The notes under the pieces: model-generated
Seen by the model: only the letters and a program-made list of their open reading frames with translations
The model's database searches: none
Told to the model about the DNA's origin: nothing
Translations under genes and position numbers: made by a program
Part shown: piece after piece, positions 44,242 through 55,600 of the stretch
Layout: the number at the start of each line of letters is the position of its first letter
How positions within the stretch are numbered: the first letter of the stretch is position 1
DNA from: Bradyrhizobium sp. LTSP885
GTDB taxonomy: Bacteria > Pseudomonadota > Alphaproteobacteria > Rhizobiales > Xanthobacteraceae
DNA: 64,000 nt
NCBI RefSeq assembly: GCF_000938305.1
Contig: NZ_JYMT01000038.1
Span: 124,001 to 188,000 of the forward strand
Direction of reading: 5' to 3'

Positions 44242-44780
44242 GCGTCGGCTGTGGCGCGCCAGCGCATCAGGTCGTAGACGCCCTTGTCTTCCTCGGTGAC
44301 GAAGCCGAGCCGGCGGTAGAGCCTCATGGCGGGATTGAACTTCTCGACATGGATCGACATCGCTTTGCCGGCTGCCGCGGCCTCGTCGAGCAGGTCGCGG
44401 ATCAGCGCGCCGCCGAGACCCGTTCCGCGATGGTCCGGCAGGAAGGCGATATCGATGATGCAATGTTCGCTCGGCCAGCGGTCGAGATAGAGACGGCCGA
44501 TGTTCTCCCCGGCCCGCATCGTCACCAGCCAGTAGGCCGTCGGATAATACTGCTGGTAATGCGCATGCTGGGCGCGGAACTGCATGTCGAGGAACGCGGC
44601 CTTCTGATCCTCGCTCCACGGCGCCGCAGCGAGCTCCTCGGTGCGGGTCGACGCATAGAGCCGCGCGAGGAACGGCAAATCGGCATCGGTGATACGACGG
44701 AAGGTCAGGCCTGTATCCGCGGCGCGTTTCCATCCGACCGCCGCGCCGTCCGTATCCGCACTCACAACATCATCCGCCAT
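44223..44780 (-). CDS. GNAT-family N-acetyltransferase in the tail-collar operon
   Basis: A 185-residue acetyltransferase. The acetyl-CoA-binding motif A is IAFLPDHRGTGLGGALIRDLL (Q/R-x-x-G-x-G/A type) near residue 110, and motif B includes HVEKFNPAMRLYRRLGF near residue 147. FRRITDADLPFLARLY is the typical GNAT N-terminal strand-helix. It starts 7 bases after the third collar gene, so it is the last gene of a four-gene operon. This makes modification of the collar proteins or their partner the natural hypothesis: all three collar proteins start MSxPF, and N-terminal or side-chain acetylation is possible. Substrate is not shown by sequence. Confidence 0.88.
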   Translation of the reverse strand: MADDVVSADTDGAAVGWKRAADTGLTFRRITDADLPFLARLYASTRTEELAAAPWSEDQKAAFLDMQFRAQHAHYQQYYPTAYWLVTMRAGENIGRLYLDRWPSEHCIIDIAFLPDHRGTGLGGALIRDLLDEAAAAGKAMSIHVEKFNPAMRLYRRLGFVTEEDKGVYDLMRWRATADAQVKIA

Positions 44781-44787
44781 GGCGGCT

Positions 44788-45315
44788 TTAGGTGCGCGGC
44801 GGGAAGATGCCTTGCATCGCGATGCAGAAATTCAACGTGAGGTAGGGCATCAGGTTGTTGTGAGGCTGACTGCCACCCACCGGCAAAATCGAACCGGTTT
44901 GGGAAAATTGCACGAGCGGGGTCAGTGTCGTGCTGTAGGCTTGGCCCGGATTTGCTCTTGCTAGCGCGCGCGCCGGACTGGGTGTGGCCAGGTCTGATGT
45001 CCCGATATTGCCCTGGATCGGATGATTGTGGTTCGGGATTTCCGATTGCAGTACGGTCACCGTATCGGAACCGTCGGTTTGTCCCAGAAAGAATTGGGTG
45101 CCGCTGGTGCTTTGCCCCTGCTGCATCGGCGCATTGCCTTGCATGTTGGGCAACGCGAAGTTGCTCTTGCCGTCGCCGCCGTAGGTGGTTCCGAGCAGGG
45201 AGAAGAGCGCCGTGTTCTGCGAGAGCGGCAGGAGCTGCCCATCGCAGAAGGCCCAGCCCTTCGGCGGAAAGTTGAACGGGAAGATGCGTATCTCGGCCAC
45301 GAATGGATCAGACAT
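44788..45315 (-). CDS. Phage-tail-collar domain protein 3 (microcystin-dependent-protein type)
   Basis: A 175-residue protein. The N-terminal 60 residues form a tail collar domain: IFPFNFPPKGWAFCDGQLLP then NTALFSLLGTTYGGDG and FALPNMQGNAP. Near residue 95 is the metal-binding-type HxH in IPNHNHPIQG. The end is GGSQPHNNLMPYLTLNFCIAMQGIFPP. Such domains make the receptor-binding tip of short tail fibres; the T4 gp12 relative holds zinc between paired histidines of three chains. No signal peptide and no phage genes are nearby. It is the third of three paralogues, 9 bases after the second. Confidence 0.88.
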   Translation of the reverse strand: MSDPFVAEIRIFPFNFPPKGWAFCDGQLLPLSQNTALFSLLGTTYGGDGKSNFALPNMQGNAPMQQGQSTSGTQFFLGQTDGSDTVTVLQSEIPNHNHPIQGNIGTSDLATPSPARALARANPGQAYSTTLTPLVQFSQTGSILPVGGSQPHNNLMPYLTLNFCIAMQGIFPPRT

Positions 45316-45324
45316 GGTCCCGTC

Positions 45325-45828
45325 CTAGGTTTGGCTTGGAAAGATGCCGAACAGCGAAATAATGAAGTTGACGCACAAATAAGGCTGCATGTTATCGTGA
45401 GGCTGGCTGCCGCCGGTGAACGAGCATGCCGAATTTGCCATCGGCGAGGCCGCCGCCGCCTCGCGGTAGATTTGCGTCGCTCCCACCGATCCGACGACAT
45501 TGCCCGCGACGGTGCTGACCAAGGCGTTGTTGAGCGACGCTCCCATGGGATGGGAGTGAGAGGGAATTGTCTGGACGGTCAGTGTGACCGTTTCCGCGCC
45601 CGCGTTCTGTCCAACGACGAAACTGTTGCCCTGGTGCATCGGCAGGCGGCCTTGCAGGTTGGGCAGCTGGAATGTCTGCTGGCCGTCGCCGCCATAGGTG
45701 GTGCCGATCAGGTTGAAGAGAACGTCGTTGTCGGAAATGGCCAGGGTCTGCCCCTGGCAAAGCGCCCAGCCGGCGGGCGCAAAATTGCCGCCGAACATCC
45801 GAATTTCGCCAACAAAGGGCTGGCTCAT
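45325..45828 (-). CDS. Phage-tail-collar domain protein 2 (microcystin-dependent-protein type)
   Basis: A 167-residue paralogue. The collar domain reads MFGGNFAPAGWALCQGQTLA, then VLFNLIGTTYGGDGQQTF and LPNLQGRLPMHQG. HxH is in IPSHSHPMGA near residue 90. The C-terminus is GGSQPHDNMQPYLCVNFIISLFGIFPSQT. The ATG at 45828 follows AAGGAAGCACC; the open frame to 45879 overlaps the first collar gene and was excluded. The linker between HxH and C-terminus differs in length and sequence from the other two, so the three tips are not interchangeable copies. It has two extra cysteines near its C-terminus. Confidence 0.88.
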   Translation of the reverse strand: MSQPFVGEIRMFGGNFAPAGWALCQGQTLAISDNDVLFNLIGTTYGGDGQQTFQLPNLQGRLPMHQGNSFVVGQNAGAETVTLTVQTIPSHSHPMGASLNNALVSTVAGNVVGSVGATQIYREAAAASPMANSACSFTGGSQPHDNMQPYLCVNFIISLFGIFPSQT

Positions 45829-45839
45829 GGTGCTTCCTT

Positions 45840-46337
45840 TTAGTTCTGCGAGGGGAAAATGCCCTGCAAGGCGATGCAAAAGCTGATCGTGAGATAGGGC
45901 TGCATGTTTTCATGGGCCTGCGAGCCGCCGACATTGCCGACGGTGCTCGGCACCAGCGAGGTCATATTGCTGGCGGCAGTGTAAAGATTGGCTGACGTCG
46001 CCATCAAAGTACCGGTGACTACCGGGGCATTGGCGTTGTTGGACGTGCCCTGAAAGATGTGCGGGTGCAGCGGCAGCTCCGATATCGTCAGGGTGTGAGA
46101 TTGTTCACCCCCGAGTTCGCCCAGCGTGTGGCCGGAGCCCATATGCATCGGCACCCTGCCTTGCAGGTTGGGCAGTCCGAAATTGACCCGTCCGTCGCCG
46201 CCATAGGTGGTGCCGAGCAGCGAGAACAGCGCCTGGTTCTGATTGATCGGCAACAACTGCCCGTTGCAGAGCGCCCAACCCTTCGGCGGGAAGTTGAACG
46301 ACATCATCCGGACTTCCGAGAGAAACGGTACGGACAT
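45840..46337 (-). CDS. Phage-tail-collar domain protein 1 (microcystin-dependent-protein type)
   Basis: A 165-residue paralogue and the first gene of the operon. The collar domain is MMSFNFPPKGWALCNGQLLP, ALFSLLGTTYGGDGRVNF and LPNLQGRVPMHMGSG. The histidine motif is LPLHPHIFQG, a spaced HPH rather than the strict SHSHP or NHNHP of its partners. It ends GGSQAHENMQPYLTISFCIALQGIFPSQN. The start at 46337 lies 31 bases downstream of a tandem 14-base repeat. The gene directly upstream on the same strand, about 300 bases away, is the giant surface protein. Confidence 0.88.
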   Translation of the reverse strand: MSVPFLSEVRMMSFNFPPKGWALCNGQLLPINQNQALFSLLGTTYGGDGRVNFGLPNLQGRVPMHMGSGHTLGELGGEQSHTLTISELPLHPHIFQGTSNNANAPVVTGTLMATSANLYTAASNMTSLVPSTVGNVGGSQAHENMQPYLTISFCIALQGIFPSQN

Positions 46338-46368
46338 CGATCCTCCGCTAAACTATCTGTTTTGCGAG

Positions 46369-46410
46369 TGTCTTGATGAAACTGTCTTGATGAAACTGTC
46401 TTGATGAATA
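46369..46410. repeat. Three tandem 14-base repeats upstream of the tail-collar operon
   Basis: The unit TGTCTTGATGAAAC occurs at 46369-46382 and 46383-46396. A third, imperfect copy (ending ATA) follows at 46397-46410. They sit immediately before the first collar gene (start at 46337), in the leader or promoter region. A short perfect tandem repeat of this length can change copy number by slippage, or be a set of regulator sites. Confidence 0.75.
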
Positions 46411-46588
46411 AGAAATGTCTAGTAATGCGCATCATGCGACGACGAAGCGCACGATAGCGTGTTTTCAGGTAAGCGCAACCTCAACGATAGCTCGGCTTCC
46501 GTAATTTTTTGTTCGATCGCCTGTCGCGTGATCTGCCCGCGAAAACAGCGTCACGCATCGATCATCCGCGATGCGGCGCCACATCAGA

Positions 46589-46618
46589 AACGCCTGCCGA
46601 ATCGATCCGGCAGGCGTT
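46589..46618 (-). terminator. Hairpin 20 bases downstream of the giant surface protein gene
   Basis: An 11-base perfect stem, AACGCCTGCCG and CGGCAGGCGTT, with an 8-base loop, begins 20 bases after the stop of the 9-kb gene. Read on the minus strand it is followed by TTTCTG, a weak uridine tract, so it could be a rho-independent terminator with partial read-through to the collar operon. On the plus strand it is followed by TTGTGTTTG. The rest of the 46338-46637 gap has no gene. Confidence 0.6.
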
Positions 46619-46637
46619 GTGTTTGTATCATCCCGGG

Positions 46638-49600
46638 TCAAACGATCAGGTCGTGATGATAGCCGCCCAGGGCTACGGTGTGAGTGTCGGTCGGCAAGGC
46701 TCCGACGCCGCCTGAAGCATCACCCAGTCCAATAGTGCTGTGGGCGTCATGCCAGCTCAGGAGGTCGGCCCAATTCCCCTGCGTGACGCCGGGGCTCATC
46801 GCCGGGCTTGCGACAGTGACGTGTTGCGCCGGTGCCGAGGTGAACGCGGAGAAGTCGAAACTGTCGCCTCCGATCAGGCCGACGGGCGTGACGGTGCTCG
46901 GTGGCGGCGGCGACGCATCGGTGTGGGCGAACACGAAAGCCCCACCCGCGCTGCCGCCAATCGAATGGCCGCTGTCGCTCGGGGCCACCGGCGGCGCTGC
47001 TGGCGACGGCGTTGAGGCCGCTGGCGCAGCGCCAACACTGACCGGGGGCGCCGCCGTATTGCTGGCGATAGCCTGGAAGGCGGAGTTCGGCGCCACACTG
47101 GCATGTGCGACGTCGGTGGCGGTCGGCAGCCGGCGTTCGCCGTCGGCGAGGCCGATATACATCAGGTCGTTGGTATCGGAGGGCGACGTGGAATCGGGCA
47201 GGCCGAGCACGTGCCCCAATTCATGGACGACGGTGGTCAAGAGATCGATGTGACCCGCTGCGGCGCTCGATGCATCCGTCAGCAGATTGGTTCCGGAGGC
47301 ATTGAGGGCGTGGGTGAATTCAGAATTAACAGACGGTGTCGGATCGACAAACCAGCCTTGGCCGGCGGCATCGGTGTCAACAGTGATATGGCCGGACCCT
47401 TCCTGGCCGAGGATCTGGCCGGACAGGTCGGCGACGCTGAAGGTGACGGCCTGTAGTGCGGCGATCTGGGCCGCGCTGGCGCCGGCTGCCGCCCATTCGG
47501 CGATGGCTGCCGCCACGACCGAGTCGAGCTCGTTCTGCGTCAGGTGCATCTCGCCTGTGGTCGGCGTCGAAGCCTGCACGCCGCCTGCCGCGGTGAGCAG
47601 CGGCGCGACCACCGCGGGAAGTGCCGGCAGCGTGGTGACCAGCGTCGTCGAGCCGCTTCCGCCCGTGGTGTCGACGTTGGGCGACCCATTATTGTCGTCG
47701 GTAATGACGCCCTGTGGAGTGCCTGAACCCGAGCCGTTCTTCGACAGGTTCAGATGGGTGGAACTGTTGAAGTTGCTCAGCTCGACGTCGGTGGCGTAGA
47801 GCGAGTTATCGGTCAGGGTGTTTTTGGTGCCGGTCACGCCGTTCCCCGAACCAACGACGATATTCGTCGTGCTGGTGTCGGTCGCCGTCGCGCCATTCTC
47901 GACGTCGAGTGCGGCAAACGGAAAAGCCGAGGTCGGAGACGACACCGAGTTGCCATACAGCGTGGCGTTCAATGTCGAGCTGCCGTCATTGTTCTGCAAC
48001 GCGATACCGGAGTCGCCGACCCCGGTGATGGTGTTGTTCTGGATCAGCGTCGTCAGGGAGCCGTGGCCGGCGTCGCGGACGAAGATGCCGTCGGAGTTCG
48101 AGCCCGACAGCGCCGGGCCGACCTGGTTGCTGGCGATGGTGCCGGACATGGTCCCGTTGTCCTGGCCCTTCGCGACGAAGATGCCGACGGTATCGAACGC
48201 GTTGGCGCCGCCGTCGGTCAGAATGTTGTGCGAGATGTCGAACGTGGTGGTCGCGGCGGAGACATTGCCGCCGGATCCGCTTCTGATATCGACCGCGGTG
48301 CCGCCGCCGGGAACGATGGCCTGGCCGTTGTGGAACGTATTGCTCCGGACCACGGCGTCCATCGACGTGTTGTTGTTGGCCGCGAACGCGATGAAGTCGG
48401 CCTTGGTGCCGGCAAAGGTGCTGTTGGTGACGGTATAATTGGCAGTCGCGGTGTTGTAGACCTGCCCGCGGACGTTGTCGTTGCCACCGGTCGTGTTGAT
48501 CAGGCCGAACGTGTCGCTGTCCATCGTCAGCCGGTTCAGCGTGCCGCTGGTATTGTAGAGGTCGATATTCCCCTGGTATCCGCCGGAGATGCTCGATCCC
48601 GTGATCGAGGAGGTGCCGAGCAGATTGTCGAACCGGATGCTGCTCTCCTCCTGGTCCCCGGCATTGTTGGTGCCGTTGGTGCCGCTGATCGTGCTGTTGG
48701 CGAGCGTGAAGCCGGTGACGTTGTTGCCGTAAATCGCAAAGTTGCTGAAGTCGTGCAGCGCCACGTCGGTCAGCGAGACGTTGGACGTACTGTGCAGGTA
48801 AATACCGGTGCCGCCGTTGCCCGATGTCGTTTGCCCGCCGGCGTCGGTGCCGGAGAGGATGTCGCTGCCCGTCTTGCCATTGATCGTGCCGCCGGAGCCG
48901 GCGGCCCCGGTGCCGGTGATCGTCAGCCCGCCGGACGTTCCCGTGGTGTCGAGAATGATGCCGGCATGAGTCGATGAACCCGTGGACGAGATGCTCTGGA
49001 AGGTCAGGCCACTGGCGCTGATCGTCGTGTTCTCGATGTCAAGCGCGGTGCCCGTGAGGGACAATATCGTGTTGCCCGTGCCGGTCACGGCCACGGTGCC
49101 GCCATGGGTGAAGCCCAGGCCGTTGCCCGACGCCGTGCTGACCACGATACCGGACATCGTGACGGTGCCGACACTGTTGCCGTCGTCGCTGATGCCCATT
49201 CCGGTGCCCAGCGTGGTATCGACGGCGACGTGCGAGATGGTGTGGCCCGAAGTGCCGAGCAGATCGATACCGTTGTCGGCGGAACCGGCGGTCAGCTTGA
49301 TGACCGGATCGGTGCCCGAACCGACATTGGCGGTCACCACCGCGCTGGTCACCGGATTGGTGAATTGCAGGGTCTGGCTGCCGCCGATCAGGTTGACGCC
49401 ATTGGCGAGGTTGATGCCGTTGGCTTCGCTATAGGTGCCGGTGCCGTGCTCCAGCACGACGTAATCGCCCGAACCCGCCGGGTTCGCCGCGTTAAAGGCC
49501 GCGATCGACGTGTAGGGGTTCGCCTCGGTACCGGCGTTTGTGCTGCCGGCCGCCGAATTGTCGATATAGAACACCTGCGGGACGACACCGACATGGAAGG

Positions 49601-52600
49601 TGTGAGCGCCCGAGGTCTGCGGGCCGCCGGTGCCGGTGTTGCTGTTGTCATTGACGTTCAGCGTCACCGTGTCTGAGCCGGTGAAGCCATCGTCGCTGTT
49701 GTAGGTCAGCGTCGCCAGCGCGGTGTTGACCTGCGCGACCGTGCCGGTGAGCGTCACGGTGTGGGTGTCGTTGTTGGTGAAACTGGCGAGCCCTGTCGTG
49801 GTGAAGTTCAGCGCCGCGTGACCCGAGGAGATCGTCGCGGTGACGTTGCCGCTGCCGGCATCGACGTCGGCGACGGACAGCCCCGAGATCGCGAGATCGG
49901 TGTGCGAAAACGCGGTGCCGATCGATGAATCCGCGGGGACGGCCGCGGTCGGCGCATCGTCGACCGCAGTGACGGTCCCGGTCGTGCTGGCCGAGCCGGT
50001 GTTGTTGTTGGGCGCGCCCGTGGCGCCGTCATCGACCGCGGTCACGGTATAGGAGCGCGCGGTCTGGTCGGGATTCTCGCTGGTGTTGTTGAACTGGATG
50101 GAGTCGAGCACGGAATTGTAATTCGAGATCGTGTCGGTGCCCGTTAACGTCACGGTTTCGGTGGTGGCCGTGCTGCTGATGTCGAAGTGGATGCTGCCGA
50201 TATCGCCGCTCGCCCCGGCATGGCCCGAGATCGACAGCGCATCCGACGGCTTGAGGTCGTTCAGCACGAAGGTCGCGCTGGTCAGATTGCTGCTGTCGAC
50301 GTCTGATATCGTGAGGCTGGGCGCAATCGTGATCGGGACCGAATTCGCGGCCGGCGTGCCGTTCGGCGGCTCGGTGAAGCCGGTGATCGCGCCGAAGGTC
50401 ACCACCGGCGGATCGTTGACCGGCGTGACGTGGATGGTCGCGGTTGAGAGGTTGCTCGGGAGCGTGCCGTCATCGACGCCGTAGCTGACGGTGCGATCGA
50501 GCCCGGACGGGTTGTCGCTCGAGTTGAAATAGGTGACCGAGTCGAGCGCGGCCGCGTAGTTCGCAACGCTGGACGAGCCGGTCAGGCTCAGCGCGCCGGT
50601 CAGGGCGTTGTACGAGCCATGGATGCCGTTCTGGTCGGTGAAGCCGAGCACATCCTCGCCAGAGACGAAGTTGCTGGAGATCGTCACCGTCGCGCTGACC
50701 ATGTTGGCGTTGTCGACGTCTGATACCGTGACGGTCGGATCGATCGCGGTCGCGACCTGGTTCTCGAGATAGTTCAGCGGGCTGCTGGCGCCGGCTGACG
50801 TGACCGGCGCGTCGTCGACCGGCGTGACATGGATGGTGTCGGTGACCGCGGTGGAGTTGGCGGTGCCGTCATTGGCAATGATCGTGACGGTGCGGTCGAG
50901 CCCGGACGGATTGTCGCTGTTGTTGAAATAGGTCACTGAGGCGAGCGCGGCCTGGTAGTCCGCGACCGTGTCGCTGCCGGTCAGCGTCAGCATGCCGGTC
51001 GCGGCGTTGAACGAGCCGGTGATGTGGGCGGTGTTGACGAAGCCGAGGATGTCCTGGCCGTTGGCGTAGTTGCCCGATATCTGCACCGTCGCCGATGCGA
51101 GCGTGGTGTTGTCGACGTCGGACACGGTGATCGCCGGGTCGAACTCGGTGGCGGGCTGGTTCTCGATGTAGTTAAGCGCGTGGCTGGCGGTGACGACGGG
51201 CGGATCGTTGACCGGCGTGACGTTGATGGTGTCGGTGACGTGTGAGCTGTCGAGCGTGCCGTCATTGGCTACGATGGTGACGGTGCGTGGCGCGCCGGAC
51301 GGGTTGTCGCTGGTGTTGAAGTAGGTCACGGAGTCCAGCGCGGCCTGATAATCGGCGACGGTGTCGCTGCCGGTCAGGGTCAGCGTGCCGGTCGCGGCGT
51401 CGAACGAGTGGGTGATATGGGCGGTGTCGGTGAAGCCGAGGATGTCCTCGCCGTTGACGTAGCCGCCAGTGATCTGCACCGTCGCATGCGCGAGGTTGGC
51501 ATTGTCGGAATCGGTGACCGTCATCGCCGGATCGATCGCGGTCGCGGCCTGGTTTTCGGTATAGGCCAGGGTGTGGCCCGCGGTGACGACCGGGGCCGCA
51601 TCGATAACGACGGCGATGGTGAAGCTGTGCTGGCTATGCAGCGTGCCGTCGCTGGAGTCGACCGTGATGTCGTAGGACGGATCGGCTATGTGGATCTTGC
51701 TGGGATCGGCGACCGTGACCTTGCCTGTTGTGGGATCGATGGTGAAGGCGCCGCCGGAGGTGTCGCCGACCAGCGAATAGGTCACGGCCGGTCCATTGAC
51801 GTCGGTCGAGGACGCGGTGATGCCGACATAGGTACCGGCCGGCGCGCTGATCGCGACCTGGTCGACGGAGGCATCGCTGTCGACCGGGGTCGACGGCGCG
51901 ACGTCGGTGACTGCGATGACGAAGGCCTGCGAGTTGGTCAGCGTGCCGTCGCTGGCCTGCGCGGTGACGGTGTAGGCATGGCCGGCTGCGGTTTCGTAAT
52001 CGATCTTGGTGGCATCGGCGACGGTGATGATACCGGTCGCTGCATTGATGGTGAAGCCGCCACCGGAGGTGTCGCCGACCAGTGAATAGGTCACGGCCGG
52101 GCCGTTGACGTCGGTCGAATGCGCGGTGACACCGACGGTCGAGCCATTGGCGGCACCCTCGACCACGGTGTTGGCGGCGGCGTCGCTGTCGGTAGGTGTC
52201 GACGGCGCGGCGTCGGCGACGGCGATGGTGAAGGTCTGCGAGTTCGTCAGCGTGCCGTCGCTGGCCTGCGCGGTGACGGTGTAGGCGTGGCCGGGCGCGG
52301 TTTCGTAATCGATCTTGGTGCTGTCGGCGACGGTGACGACGCCGGTCGCGGCATTGATGGTGAAGCCGCCGCCGGATGTGTCGCCGGTCAGGGAGTAGGT
52401 CACGGCGGGGCCGTTGACGTCGGTCGAATGCGCGGTGACGCCGACGGTGGAGCCGTTGGCGGCGCCCTCGGTGACCGCGTTGGCGGTCGCGTCGGTGTCA
52501 ACCGGCGTCGATGGCGCAACGTCGCTGACGGCAATGGTGAAGGTCTGCGAGTTGGTCAGTGTGCCGTCGCTGGCCTGCGCGGTGACGGTATAGGCATGGC

Positions 52601-55600
52601 CGGGCGCGCTTTCGTAGTCGATCTTCGTGCTGTCGGCGACGGTGATGACGCCGGTCGCGGCATTGATGGTGAAGCCGCCACCGGAGGTGTCGCCGGTCAG
52701 CGAATAGGTCACGGCCGGACCGTTGATGTCGGTCGAGGACGCAGTGACACCGACGGTCGAGCCGTTGACCGCACCCTCGGCAATCGTGTTGGCGGCGGCG
52801 TCGCTGTCGACCGGGGTCGAAGGCGCGGCGTCGGTGACGGCGATCGTGAAGGCCTGCGAGTTCGTCAGCGTACCGTCGCTGGCCTGCGCGGTGACGGTGT
52901 AGGCATGGCCGGGCGAGCTTTCGTAGTCGATCTTGGTGCTGTCGGCGACGGTGACGACGCCGGTGGCCGCATTGATGGTGAAGCCGCCGCCGGAGGTGTC
53001 GCCGACCAGCGAATAGGTTACCGCCGGGCCGTTGACGTCGGTCGAATGCGCGGTGATGCCGACGGTCGAGCCATTGGCGGCACCTTCGACCACCGTGTTG
53101 GCGGCGGCGTCGCTGTCGGTGGGTGTCGACGGCGCGGCGTCGGTGACGGCGATGGTGAAGGTCTGCGAGTTTGTCAGCGTGCCGTCGCTGGCCTGCGCGG
53201 TGACGGTGTAGGCATGGCCAGGCGCGGATTCGTAGTCGATCTTGGTGGCATCGGCGACGGTGATCACGCCGGTGTTGTGGTCGATGGTGAAGCCGCCACC
53301 GGAGGTGTCGCCGGTCAGCGAGTAGGTTACGGCCGGGCCGTTGATATCGGTCGAATGCGCGGTGATGCCGACGGTTGAACCGTTGGCGGCGCCTTCCGTA
53401 ATCGTGTCGGCCGACGCGTCGCTGTCGACCGGCGCCGACGGCGCGACATCGGTGACGGCGATGGTGAAGGTCTGCGAGTTCGTCAACGTGCCGTCGCTGG
53501 CCTGCGCGGTGACGGTGTAGGCATGGCCGGGCGCGGTCTCGTAATCGATCTTGGTGGCATCGGCGACGGTGACGACGCCGGTCGCGGCGTTGATGGTGAA
53601 GCCGCCACCGGAGGTGTCGCCGGTCAGTGAATAGGTCACGGCCGGGCCGTTGACGTCGGTCGAGGACGCGGTGACACCTACGGTGGAGCCGTTGGCTGCG
53701 CCTTCCGCGATCGTGTTGGCGGCGGCGTCGCTGTCAGTCGGCGCCGATGGCGCGACATCGGTGACGGCGATGGTGAAGTTCTGCGATGTCACCGTCGCGC
53801 CGTTGGTGGCCTGCACATCGACGGTGTAGGCGTGGCCGGCCGCGGTCTCGTAGTCGACCTTGGTGGCATCGGCGACGGTGACGACGCCGGTCGCGGCATT
53901 GATCGTGAAGCCGCCGCCGGAGGTATCGCCGATCAGAGCATAGGTCGTCGGGGGGCCGTTCGGATCGATCGCGGACGCGGTGATGCCGACCGTGGAGCCG
54001 TTGGCGGCGCCTTCCACGACGCTGTTGGGCGCCGCGTTGGTGTCGGTCGGCGCGCCGATCGTGACATCGTTGACGCCGATGGTGAAGGTCTGCGAGTTCG
54101 TCAGCGTGCCGTCGCTGGCCTGCGCGGTGACGGTGTAGGCGTGGCCGGGCGCGCTTTCGTAGTCGATCTTGGTGCCGTCGGCGACGGTGACGACGCCGGT
54201 CGCGGCATTGATGGTGAAGCCGCCGCCCGAGGTGTCGCCGACCAGCGAATAGGTCACGGGCGGGCCATTGACGTCGGTCGAATGCGCGGTGACGCCGACC
54301 GTGGTGCCATTGGCGGCCCCCTCGGTGACCGCGTTGGCGGTGGCGTCGCTGTCGACCGGTGTCGACGGCGCGACGTCGCTGACGGCGATGGTGAAGGTCT
54401 GCGAGTTCGTCAGCGTGCCATCGCTGGCCTGCGCGGTGACGGTGTAGGCGTGACCGGGCGCGGTTTCGTAATCGATCTTGGTGGGATCGGCGACGGTGAC
54501 GACGCCGGTCGCCGCATTGATGGTGAAGCCACCGCCGGAGGTATCGCCGACCAGCGAATAGGTCACGGGGGGGCCGTTGACGTCGGTCGAGTGCGCGGTG
54601 ACGCCGACGGTCGAGCCAGCAGCAGCGCCTTCGGCAACCGTGTTGGCGGAGGCGTCGGTGTCAGAAGGCGCCGAGGGGGCGACGTCGGAGACGGCGATGG
54701 TGAAGGTCTGCGAGTTCGTCAGTGTGCCGTCGCTGGCCTGCGCGGTGACGGTGTAGGCATGGCCGGGCGCGGTCTCGTAGTCGATCTTGGTGGGATCGGC
54801 GACGGTGATGACGCCGGTGTTGTGATCGATCGTGAAGCCGCCGCCGGAGGTATCGCCGGTCAGCGAATAGGTCACGGCGGGGCCGTTGATGTCGGTCGCA
54901 TGCGCGGTGATGCCGACGGCGGTGCCGGCGGCCGCGCCTTCGGCGACCGTGTTGGCTGCGGCGTTGCTGTCGACGGGTGCCGACGGCGCGACGTCGGTGA
55001 CGCCGATGGTGAAGGTCTGTGAACTCGCCAGCGTGCCGTCGCTGGCCGAGACCGTGATCGTATAGGCGTGACCGGGTGCGCTCTCGTAGTCGATCTTCGT
55101 GGGATCGGCGACGGTGACGACGCCGGTGTGCGGATCGACCTTGAAGCCGCCGCCGGAGCTGTCGGTGGCGAGCGAATAGGTCACGGTGCCGCCGTTGACG
55201 TCGGTCGAATGCGCGGTAATGCCGACCAGCGTGCCGGCGGCCGCACCTTCGGCGATCGTGTTGGCGGCGGCATTGCTGTCAGTCGGCGCTACCGGGGCGA
55301 CGTCGTTGACCGCGATCGTGAAATTCTGCGACGAGGTGAGAATGCCGTCATTGGCCAGCACCGTGACCGTGTAGGCGTGGCCCGCGCTGCTCTCGAAATC
55401 GATCTTGGTCGGATCTGCGACCGTGACCACACCGGTGTGCGGATCGATCTTGAAGCCGCCGCCGGAGGAATCCCCCGTCAGCGAATAGGTGACGGGATTG
55501 CCGGCCGAACTGGTTGCCGACACCGTGAGGTTGACGGCTGTGTTGGCAGCCGCGCCCTCGAGCACGCTGTTGGCGGCGGAATTGGTATCCAGCGGCGTCG

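Noticed and set aside
44788..46337. Prophage or phage-like tail island
   Set aside because: Only collar-domain proteins are present, without any structural, packaging, lysis or integrase gene, and composition equals that of neighbours.
51408..55022. Long open frames on the plus strand opposite the giant gene (up to 419 codons)
   Set aside because: They repeat with the 309-base period, have Gly/Arg/Asp-rich low-complexity translations and no ribosome binding site. They follow from the GC-rich repeat array read backwards.
51590..55592. CRISPR array, suggested by regular repeats
   Set aside because: Units are 309 bases, contiguous and in-frame coding, without spacers or cas genes.
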